Of a stretch of DNA of 5,270 bases, positions 1-5,270 are shown piece by piece. This DNA is from Propionibacteriaceae bacterium. Lineage in GTDB: Bacteria > Actinomycetota > Actinomycetes > Propionibacteriales > Propionibacteriaceae. The stretch lies in the NCBI GenBank assembly GCA_003451975.1, contig DMIX01000337.1, positions 1-5,270 of the forward strand. The letters run 5' to 3'. Every line of letters starts with the position of its first letter. Positions within the stretch are counted from its first letter, which is position 1. The notes under the pieces are model-generated. The model was not told the origin of the DNA. It did not search any database and saw only the letters and a list, made by a program, of their open reading frames with translations. Both the position numbers and the translations under genes were made by a program.

Positions 1-602
1 GCAAGAACCGTCCGATCGCCCGGCTCGGGCGAGGCTATGGTTCCAGCCCGGCAACGGTGTCGGTGAAGGTGACCGCCTTCCGCGACGGCATGACGGCCGG
101 ACGCGTCGCAACCGCGGTCAAGCACTTTCCCGGCCTGGGCGCCGTCACCGGAAACACCGACTTCGCCGCGAAGGTGACCGACACCACCACCACGGCGAAT
201 TCGGCACTGTTGCGTCCGTTCCGCGATGCGGTGGCTGACGATGCCGATGCGGTGATGGTCTCCTCGGCCTATTACACCCGCATCGACTCGAAGAACCCAG
301 CCTTGTTCTCATCGACGGTGATCGGTCTGCTGCGCAGCTGGGGCTTCGAGAACGTCGTGATCAGCGACGACCTCGGCGTCGCTGCCGCCGTGAGCAAGGT
401 GCCCACGAAGAAGCGAGCAGTGCGCTTCGTTTCTGCCGGAGGTGACCTGGCCATCACGGTGACTCCCCGGCTGGCCAGTTCCTTCACCAGCGGGCTGGTG
501 GCCAAGGCCAAGTCCAGCCCGGCCTTCGCCAGGAAGATGACTCAGGCCACGGCCCGGGTACTCAGCCTGAAGCAGTCGTTGGGGCTGATCACCTGCGGCT
601 GA
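1..602 (+). CDS. Glycoside hydrolase family 3 N-terminal domain protein (beta-N-acetylhexosaminidase-like), 3' part
   Basis: The C-terminal ~199 residues of a GH3 (NagZ/LpqI-like) protein; the frame is open from base 3 and the 5' end is off the window. The GTG at 57 is not the start, because conserved family sequence (NRPIARLGRGYG, bases 6-41) precedes it. Visible family landmarks are KHFPGLG (120-140), MVSSAYY (255-275) and VISDDLG (357-377), whose first Asp corresponds to the GH3 nucleophile. GH3 hexosaminidases of this type remove N-acetylglucosamine from peptidoglycan fragments or glycoconjugates, in the cytoplasm or, for actinobacterial LpqI-type proteins, outside the membrane. The NagZ acid/base motif D-(S/T)-H is replaced here by N-T-D (153-161), so activity or mechanism may differ. 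The protein ends soon after the TIM-barrel domain (a short helical tail to LITCG), so no C-terminal GH3 domain is present. It converges on the DUF2510 gene. The family call is secure; the substrate is not. Confidence 0.85.
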   Translation, partial: KNRPIARLGRGYGSSPATVSVKVTAFRDGMTAGRVATAVKHFPGLGAVTGNTDFAAKVTDTTTTANSALLRPFRDAVADDADAVMVSSAYYTRIDSKNPALFSSTVIGLLRSWGFENVVISDDLGVAAAVSKVPTKKRAVRFVSAGGDLAITVTPRLASSFTSGLVAKAKSSPAFARKMTQATARVLSLKQSLGLITCG

Positions 603-612
603 GCCGCACCGC

Positions 613-1485
613 CTATTCGTAGACCGTAAGTCCCTTCAAGGCGGCGCGGACCTCGGGCAGTCGCGCCTCGCTGGTATTGGGCACCGACCCGTAGTACATC
701 GAGTAGGTGTCGTTGCTGACATTGACGACCAGGACGATGACACGTTCCCCGGTGGCGGTGAGCCCCGGAACGCTGAAACTCAGTTGGCCCTCGATGTACC
801 AGGCGGTATGCCCGTCCACAGTGCGGGCCTCCGAAGTCACGACCTTGCTGTCGACGGTGTTGTCGCCGTAGAACTTGCCGAGGATGCACCGGTAGCTGAG
901 TTCGGCGGCGTTCTGGGCACTGGAGAAACCATCACCGGACGCCAAGTCGGCCAGGATCACACTGGACACCCAGTTGTTGCCGTTGCCGTCATAGTCGAGT
1001 TGGTCTGTGGCCACCTGGCCGACAACGACCGTGCCGAACGGCACCCGATTGTCGGTGCTGGGTGAATTCCAGGGTGTACTCAGAGTCGGGTAGGAGAGAT
1101 GCAGGGTGCTTACCTGACCGGGTCGGGTCGGAATCGCGGGGGTGCTTACCGGTCCCGTCATGCCGGTGTCGCAAATGTCGAAGGTGGCGTTGCCGCCGGG
1201 ATCCCAGGGGTTGTCGCCGCCGGTGAGGGTGGGGACAACCCTCGTGAGACCCCAGATGACCAAACCGATGACCAACACGCCGATGGCTCCGGCGATCCAC
1301 CAGCCGGTGTTGCGTTTGCGGGACTGCGTCGCGTACGGCGTTGCTGCAGTTGGTCCGGCAGCCAAGGGCGGTGGCGGCGTACTGGCCGGGTTATCGGTGA
1401 CCTGCTCTGACCACGTCTGGCCATTCCAGTACCGGAATTTGCCCGGCTGTCCGCCCGGATCTGGATACCACCCCGCGATGCTCAC
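613..1485 (-). CDS. DUF2510 domain-containing single-pass membrane protein
   Basis: A 290-residue protein with three parts. Residues 4-27 form a DUF2510 motif (GWYPDPGGQPGKFRYWNGQTW; usually RYWDG, here RYWNG). A Pro/Ala/Thr-rich linker follows (33-58). One transmembrane helix lies at 62-80 after a basic stretch (RKR, 56-58), and an extracytoplasmic domain of about 200 residues completes the protein. The topology suggests the N-terminus is inside and the large domain outside. The domain has only two cysteines (105 and 200), which could form a disulfide. Its C-terminal part (GERVIVLVVNV..YYGSVPN..) vaguely recalls LpqN/PsbP-like secreted actinobacterial domains; this is a resemblance only. The GTG start is well supported: an in-frame TAA lies 12 bases upstream (1495-1497) and the DUF2510 motif begins four residues in. 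No Shine-Dalgarno is present. It lies downstream of the pst operon on the same strand, 134 bases after pstB. Function unknown. Confidence 0.85.
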   Translation of the reverse strand: MSIAGWYPDPGGQPGKFRYWNGQTWSEQVTDNPASTPPPPLAAGPTAATPYATQSRKRNTGWWIAGAIGVLVIGLVIWGLTRVVPTLTGGDNPWDPGGNATFDICDTGMTGPVSTPAIPTRPGQVSTLHLSYPTLSTPWNSPSTDNRVPFGTVVVGQVATDQLDYDGNGNNWVSSVILADLASGDGFSSAQNAAELSYRCILGKFYGDNTVDSKVVTSEARTVDGHTAWYIEGQLSFSVPGLTATGERVIVLVVNVSNDTYSMYYGSVPNTSEARLPEVRAALKGLTVYE

Positions 1486-1520
1486 GCACCGAGTTTAGGG
1501 GGATGAGCGCGACCATCGAA
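1486..1520 (-). promoter_or_regulatory. Putative promoter of the DUF2510 gene, leaderless transcript
   Basis: On the - strand, a TAAACT -10 box (1497-1492) follows a weak TTCGAT -35-like box (1520-1515) with a 17-base spacer. Six bases separate the -10 box from the GTG start at 1485, so transcription would begin at or beside the first base of the start codon. The lack of any purine-rich ribosome site fits a leaderless mRNA, which is common in actinobacteria. The -35 match is poor, so this is an inference from the -10 box, the spacing and the missing ribosome site. Confidence 0.4.
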
Positions 1521-1580
1521 GGCTTCCCGCCTGTGAAAATGGACCACTGAACCGTTCACTCACACCGGTCGGCGGGCAAG

Positions 1581-1610
1581 CCCGTTCCCTGAGCTTGACG
1601 AAGGGTCGGG
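1581..1610. repeat. Imperfect inverted repeat after pstB, resembling a dispersed GC-rich repeat; possible terminator
   Basis: The core CCCTGAGCTTGACGAAGGG (1587-1605) differs by one base from a short element (CCCTGAGCTTGTCGAAGGG) that I recall as very frequent between genes in many high-GC genomes. Outer arms CCCG (1581-1584) and CGGG (1607-1610) extend the inner CCCT/AGGG pairing (1587-1590 with 1602-1605) into an imperfect 8-bp stem with an 11-base loop. It begins 9 bases after the pstB stop, a fitting place for a transcript end or an mRNA-stabilising structure. No T-tract follows on the - strand, so it is not a canonical intrinsic terminator. A competing small hairpin, CGGG/CCCG (1573-1584), overlaps one arm. 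Only one copy is in the window. Confidence 0.5.
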
Positions 1611-1619
1611 TGCCGCGGA

Positions 1620-2399
1620 TCAGCCGAAGCGGCCGGAGATGTAGTCCTCGGTGTCCTTGACGTCGGGGGTGGAGAAGATCTTGTCGGTGGGACCGACCTC
1701 GATCAGCCGACCGGGCGCGCCAGTGCCGGCGATGTTGAAGAACGCGGTGGTATCAGAGACGCGAGCCGCCTGCTGCATGTTGTGGGTCACGATGACGATC
1801 GTGTAGCGATCCTTCAGCTCGTTCATCAGGTCCTCGATGGCCAGCGTCGAGATCGGGTCCAGGGCAGAACAGGGCTCGTCCATGAGGAGTACCTCGGGCT
1901 GCATCGCGATGGCGCGCGCAATGCACAGCCGCTGCTGCTGGCCTCCGGACAGACCCGACCCCGGCAGGTCGAGGCGGTTCTTGACCTCTTCCCACAGGTT
2001 GGCGCCGCGGAGCGCCTGCTCGGCCAACTCGTCCTTTTCCGAACCAGGCATGCGCTTGTTGTTCAGATTGATGCCGGCCAGGACGTTCTCTTTGATCGAC
2101 ATCGTGGGGAACGGATTGGGGCGCTGAAAGACCATGCCCACATGGCGACGCACCCGCACTGGATCGACTCCGGGGCCATACAGGTTCTCGCCGTCGAGCA
2201 GCACCTCGCCTTCGACGCGGGCACCGGGAATCACTTCGTGCATGCGGTTCAGGGTGCGCAAGAAGGTGGACTTGCCGCAGCCGGACGGGCCGATGAAGGC
2301 GGTGACCGCCTTGGGCTCGATGGTCATGGACACGTCTTCGACGGCGCGGAAGCTGCCGTAGTAGACGTTGAGGTCGGTGATCTCGATGCGTTTCGACAT
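1620..2399 (-). CDS. pstB: Phosphate ABC transporter ATP-binding protein PstB
   Basis: A 259-residue cytoplasmic ATPase that powers phosphate import through PstCA, of normal family length. All ABC motifs are intact: Walker [10 protein letters not shown] (37-45), Q-loop FQRPNPFP (Q92), signature LSGGQ (150-154), Walker B VLLMDEP (170-176, catalytic E175), D-loop SALD (178-181) and H-loop H206 in [16 protein letters not shown] and [11 protein letters not shown] are typical of PstB among ABC ATPases. The ATG at 2399 gives the standard N-terminus ([15 protein letters not shown]). The frame stays open upstream to 2516, but that extension is Arg-rich, overlaps pstA and is not family-like. A weak purine-rich ribosome site (GAGAGA) ends 11 bases before the start. 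The gene follows pstA by 20 bases, so co-transcription is very likely. It is the last pst gene in the operon; no phoU follows. Confidence 0.97.
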   Translation of the reverse strand: MSKRIEITDLNVYYGSFRAVEDVSMTIEPKAVTAFIGPSGCGKSTFLRTLNRMHEVIPGARVEGEVLLDGENLYGPGVDPVRVRRHVGMVFQRPNPFPTMSIKENVLAGINLNNKRMPGSEKDELAEQALRGANLWEEVKNRLDLPGSGLSGGQQQRLCIARAIAMQPEVLLMDEPCSALDPISTLAIEDLMNELKDRYTIVIVTHNMQQAARVSDTTAFFNIAGTGAPGRLIEVGPTDKIFSTPDVKDTEDYISGRFG

Positions 2400-2419
2400 T
2401 GTGGTGCGATTCTCTCTTC

Positions 2420-3484
2420 TCAGCGTCCGGTCTTGGGGGCGAACCGGCGTGCGATCAACCGGCCGGTCAAGTTGAGCACCATGACGATCACGATGAGCGT
2501 CAGAGCGCCGGCCCACGCACGGTCGAGGTAGGCCTGGGGCGGGATTCCGGGATGGGCATAGGAGTCGTAGACGAAGACTGGCAGGGTCATCATCGGGCCG
2601 CTGAACGGATTGTTGTTCAGGGAAGCGGTGAAACCGGCGGCGATGAGCAGCGGCGCGGTCTCACCGATGACGCGGGCCACGGCCAGAATCACGCCGGAGA
2701 CGATGCCGGAGATCGCCGTGGGAACCACGACCTTCACGATGGTGAGCCAGGTGGGGACGCCCAGCGCGTAGGAGGCCTCGCGCAGCTCATTGGGCACCAG
2801 CCGCAGCAACTCCTCGCAGGAGCGGACCACCACGGGAATCATCAGCACCGATAGCGCGATGCTGCCGGCGAATCCTGACACGGTGCCTGGTCCGAACAAC
2901 ATGGCCATCAACGAATAGGCGAACAGACCTGCCACGATCGAGGGGATGCCGGTCATGACGTCGACGAAGAAGGTGATCGATTGCGACAGTTTGCTGCGGG
3001 AGCCGTACTCCGAGAGGTAAATGGCGGTCATCAATCCGATCGGTACCGAGATCAGGCTGGCCATCCCGGTCACCCACAGGGTTCCGGTGATGGCGTGCGC
3101 GGCACCACCGCCCTCGCCGACGACGTTGCGCATCGACATCGAGAAATAGTTGACGTCGAAGCGCGCCATACCGTTCTTGACGACTTCATAGGTGACCGAC
3201 CCCAGCGGAATCAAGGCCAGTACGAAGGCTCCCACGATGAGACTGCGGGCGCGGCGATCAGCCGCCTGTCGGGGCCCCTCGACGATGCGGGCCACGATCT
3301 CGATGGTGACCAAGAAGATCACATATGCCAGGACGACGCCCAGCGCGATGTTTCCGCCAGCGATCAGGGCCGAGATGGTGAGACCCGTGATGGCTGCGCC
3401 CACCAGGATGCCCGGTTCGGCCATGCGGGGCAGCCGACCAGACGTCAATGCGCCGGGGTTCAGGGACTCAGTCAAGGTGGTCAT
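2420..3484 (-). CDS. pstA: Phosphate ABC transporter permease PstA
   Basis: A 354-residue integral membrane permease, one half of the phosphate channel with PstC. The permease core carries the EAA loop that contacts PstB ([12 protein letters not shown], about 235-246) and the conserved VIGETAPLL segment (272-280). By eye there are about eight hydrophobic helices, near 25-43, 45-65, 82-100, 132-157, 170-195, 203-222, 257-282 and 325-345. The E. coli protein is about 60 residues shorter with six helices, so the first two helices form an N-terminal extension. The ATG at 3484 overlaps the pstC stop (TGATG, one shared base), and an ideal ribosome site (GGAG, 7 bases upstream) lies inside the end of pstC. 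This predicts translational coupling and equal PstC:PstA output. Confidence 0.95.
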   Translation of the reverse strand: MTTLTESLNPGALTSGRLPRMAEPGILVGAAITGLTISALIAGGNIALGVVLAYVIFLVTIEIVARIVEGPRQAADRRARSLIVGAFVLALIPLGSVTYEVVKNGMARFDVNYFSMSMRNVVGEGGGAAHAITGTLWVTGMASLISVPIGLMTAIYLSEYGSRSKLSQSITFFVDVMTGIPSIVAGLFAYSLMAMLFGPGTVSGFAGSIALSVLMIPVVVRSCEELLRLVPNELREASYALGVPTWLTIVKVVVPTAISGIVSGVILAVARVIGETAPLLIAAGFTASLNNNPFSGPMMTLPVFVYDSYAHPGIPPQAYLDRAWAGALTLIVIVMVLNLTGRLIARRFAPKTGR

Positions 3485-4464
3485 CAGTTGGCTCCGGAGT
3501 ATGCGGCACGACGGGACACGATCCAGCGGGCGACCATGTTCACTGCCAGGGTGATCACGAACAGCACCAGGCCGGCCGCAATCAGTTCGTTGGTCTTGAG
3601 CCCGAAGGCCTCAGGGAAACCTTGGGCAATGACGGCCGCAATGGTGTTCGGGTTGTTGCTGGTCAGTACTTGGATGGTGATGTTCGCACTTCCCGAGAGC
3701 ACCATCGACACTGCCATCGTTTCACCCAAGGCGCGACCCAGGCCCAACATGATGGCGGCGATGATGCCGGGGCGGGCATAGGGGAAGACGGCGAGCTTGA
3801 TCATCTCCCACTGGGTTGCGCCCAGTGCCAAGGCCGCTTCTTCGTGGAGGCGTGGGGCTTGGAGGAACACTTCACGACACAGGCTGGTGATGATGGGCAG
3901 CACCATGGTCGCGAGCACGATGGCGGCGGTGAGGATGGTGCGGCCGGTGCCCGACACCTGACCGGAGAACAGCGGGATCCAGCTCAGGTTTTGGTTGAGC
4001 CAGGTGTACAGGGGGACGACGGCGGGGGCCAGCACTAGGCCACCCCACAGGCCGAAGACCACAGAGGGGACGGCGGCCAGCAGGTCGATCACATAGCCCA
4101 GGGGCTGGGCGAGTCGCCGGGGTGCGTAGTGGGAGATGAACAGCGCGATGCCGATGGCGATCGGGACGGCGATCACCAGGGCCAGAATGGCCGCCCACAG
4201 CGTGCCGAAGATGAAGGGGAGGACCCAGGCCCAGAAGGGGCCGTAGCCCTGCTCGGTGAGGGCGGCCGGATCGGCGATCAGGGCCGGAGCGCCCTGGAAG
4301 AGGAGGAAGGCGGCGACGGCAGCCAGGATCGCCAGGATCAGGATTCCGGCCCCGGTGGCGAAACCGCGGAAGACCGGATCGCCGTGACGCTTGGGATCCG
4401 GGCCGTCGGAGGCCAGCATGCCCTCGGGCTCGGTGGTGCTGGTTTCAAGCACTGGCTTGGTCAT
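3484..4464 (-). CDS. pstC: Phosphate ABC transporter permease PstC
   Basis: A 326-residue inner-membrane permease that pairs with PstA to form the phosphate translocation path. The cytoplasmic N-terminus (1-32) is hydrophilic, with an acidic stretch followed by KRHGD. Hydrophobic helices follow near 34-57, 77-110, 122-150, 176-197, 230-256 and 292-315. The EAA loop that docks on PstB is visible (EEAALALGATQWEMIKLAVFP, residues 208-228), followed by the conserved GLGRALGETMAV (241-252), characteristic of PstC. Length and motifs are normal. The ATG at 4464 is preceded by an AAGGAAG ribosome site ending 11 bases upstream. The gene lies 109 bases after pstS, the only sizeable gap inside the operon, with a strong hairpin in between. 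Its stop overlaps the pstA start. Confidence 0.96.
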   Translation of the reverse strand: MTKPVLETSTTEPEGMLASDGPDPKRHGDPVFRGFATGAGILILAILAAVAAFLLFQGAPALIADPAALTEQGYGPFWAWVLPFIFGTLWAAILALVIAVPIAIGIALFISHYAPRRLAQPLGYVIDLLAAVPSVVFGLWGGLVLAPAVVPLYTWLNQNLSWIPLFSGQVSGTGRTILTAAIVLATMVLPIITSLCREVFLQAPRLHEEAALALGATQWEMIKLAVFPYARPGIIAAIMLGLGRALGETMAVSMVLSGSANITIQVLTSNNPNTIAAVIAQGFPEAFGLKTNELIAAGLVLFVITLAVNMVARWIVSRRAAYSGAN

Positions 4465-4512
4465 TGAAGAGGCGTCTTCCTTGCTGGTGATCGAACTCTG
4501 AGTTGAGCGGCA

Positions 4513-4552
4513 CTGACGGCGTCGGTTGGGAAGACCTTACCGACGCCGTCAG
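4513..4552 (-). terminator. Strong intra-operon hairpin between pstS and pstC (attenuator or mRNA-stabilising stem)
   Basis: A perfect 14-bp inverted repeat, CTGACGGCGTCGGT (4513-4526) and ACCGACGCCGTCAG (4539-4552), encloses a 12-base loop. It lies 21 bases after the pstS stop and 48 bases before the pstC start. There is no T-run on the - strand side (TGCCGCTCAACTC follows), so it is unlikely to be a complete intrinsic terminator. Stems in this position in binding-protein operons are known to protect the upstream mRNA or partly stop transcription, giving more binding protein than permease. That role is inferred here; the stem itself is seen directly. Confidence 0.75.
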
Positions 4553-4573
4553 CGAGCTTGTCAGCTCAGTTCG

Positions 4574-5270
4574 TCACTTGACCGAATCGATGGCGGTCTT
4601 GACCTTGGCCTGCATGCTGGCCGACAGCGGAGCGGAGCCCGCAGCCTCAGCGGCTGCGGCCTGGCCCTCGGCGGAAGCCATGTAGCCGACGTAGGACTTC
4701 ACCAGGTTCGCGGTGGCGGAGTCCGTGTAGGTCTGGCACACGATGGCGTAGGAGAGCAGCACGGCCGGGTAAGCACCCTCAGCCTTGCGGTCCAGGGCCA
4801 CAGCCAGGTCGTTGGCCTCGCGACCGGACTCCAGCGGGGAGTTGTCGACGATGGCTGCAGCAGCCTCAGCGGTCGGGGCCTGAGCGGTGCCGTTCACCAG
4901 GAGCTTGGCCGTGCCCAGCTCGCCAGCCTGCGAAGCGTCGGCGTAGCCGATCATGTTGGTGCCGGTGGTCACAGCCTGAACCACACCGGAGGTGCCGGTG
5001 GCAGCCTCGCCCTTCAAGCCGTCAGGCCACAGGCCGTCGGCCTCCCAAGTCCACACCGAGGGAGCCAACACGTTCATGGTGTCGGTGAAGTTCTCGGTGG
5101 TGCCGGAGTCATCCGCGCGGTGCACCGGGTTGATAGCGGCGGCCGGCAGCTTGGCGCCTGAGTTGGTAGCGGTGATCGCGGGATCGTTCCACTTGGTGAT
5201 GGTGCCCGCGAAGATGCCAGCAAGGGCTTCCGGGGACAAGGTGAGCTCGTCTACGCCCTCGACATTGAAG
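4574..5270 (-). CDS. pstS: Phosphate ABC transporter substrate-binding protein PstS, 5' end missing
   Basis: The C-terminal ~232 residues of the periplasmic-type phosphate-binding protein; the signal peptide and roughly the first third lie beyond the right edge. The frame is open to base 5270. The visible start of the frame, FNVEGVDELTLSPEALAGIFAG followed by TITKWNDPAI, is the classic PstS segment. Phosphate contacts are expected in HRADDSGTTENFT (5084-5122), the counterpart of RSDGSGT in E. coli PstS, with Asp in place of the first Gly. Further family landmarks are GYADASQ (about 4920-4945) and AYPAVLLSYAIVC (about 4734-4772). The C-terminus is Ala-rich (AEGQAAAAEAAGSAPL). In actinobacteria PstS is normally a lipoprotein anchored outside the membrane; the anchor cannot be checked here. 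It is the promoter-proximal gene of the pstSCAB cluster, so the phosphate-responsive promoter should lie off-window. Confidence 0.95.
   Translation of the reverse strand, partial: FNVEGVDELTLSPEALAGIFAGTITKWNDPAITATNSGAKLPAAAINPVHRADDSGTTENFTDTMNVLAPSVWTWEADGLWPDGLKGEAATGTSGVVQAVTTGTNMIGYADASQAGELGTAKLLVNGTAQAPTAEAAAAIVDNSPLESGREANDLAVALDRKAEGAYPAVLLSYAIVCQTYTDSATANLVKSYVGYMASAEGQAAAAEAAGSAPLSASMQAKVKTAIDSVK

Noticed and set aside
1554..1570. GTTCACT resembling one half of a Streptomyces-type PHO box (GTTCACC repeats)
   Set aside because: There is no second repeat unit at 11-base spacing on either side, and it lies downstream of pstB rather than before pstS.
2400..2516. N-terminal extension of pstB (open frame to 2516)
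   Set aside because: The extra 39 residues are Arg-rich, overlap the end of pstA and do not resemble PstB; the ATG at 2399 gives the standard family N-terminus.
1782..2531. Long + strand open frame of 249 codons opposite pstB
   Set aside because: It lies antisense to an intact pstB and its composition (Gly, Arg, His, Asp, Gln-rich) is that of a GC-rich antisense shadow. No domain is recognisable.
3448..4038. Long + strand open frame opposite pstC
   Set aside because: It is antisense to clear permease sequence, with a Gly/Asp/His-rich low-complexity product typical of a shadow frame.
4494..4504. Small palindrome AACTCTGAGTT upstream of pstC
   Set aside because: Five-base arms around one central base are too short for a stable hairpin and match no operator I know.
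4503..4685. Small + strand open frame spanning the pstS-pstC gap and the pstS 3' end
   Set aside because: It runs through the hairpin and antisense to pstS, and has no recognisable product.
5237..5239. TTG as a start codon for pstS
   Set aside because: Conserved PstS sequence (FNVEGVDELT) continues in frame upstream to the window edge, so this is an internal Leu codon.

Overview
The window looks like a piece of chromosome from a high-GC Gram-positive bacterium (Actinomycetota). The reasons are the GC-rich third codon positions, GTG starts, a DUF2510 membrane protein (a domain largely confined to actinobacteria), an actinobacterial-type PstA with an N-terminal membrane extension, and a GH3 protein with the KHFPGLG...NTD variant that I recall from actinobacteria. 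I cannot fix the genus.

Layout. Bases 1-602 (+ strand) hold the 3' end of a glycoside hydrolase family 3 gene whose 5' part lies off the left edge. All other genes are on the - strand. Read in transcription order from the right edge, they are pstS (4574-5270, 5' end missing), a 109-base intergenic gap with a strong 14-bp hairpin, pstC (3484-4464), pstA (2420-3484, overlapping the pstC stop by one base), pstB (1620-2399), a 134-base gap with an imperfect inverted repeat and a putative promoter, and a DUF2510 single-pass membrane protein (613-1485). The last gene converges on the GH3 gene with only 10 bases between the stops.

Function. pstSCAB is the classical high-affinity phosphate ABC importer: PstS captures phosphate outside the membrane, PstC and PstA form the channel, and PstB hydrolyses ATP. 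No phoU follows pstB inside the window. The pst promoter and any Pho operator must lie to the right of the window. The DUF2510 gene is co-directional with the operon but appears to have its own promoter, probably giving a leaderless mRNA. Its role is unknown.

I see no mobile element, CRISPR array, tRNA or rRNA, and no clear undescribed multi-gene system. The points most worth a second look are the pstS-pstC hairpin, the replaced catalytic His motif in the GH3 protein, the repeat-like element after pstB and the leaderless DUF2510 gene.
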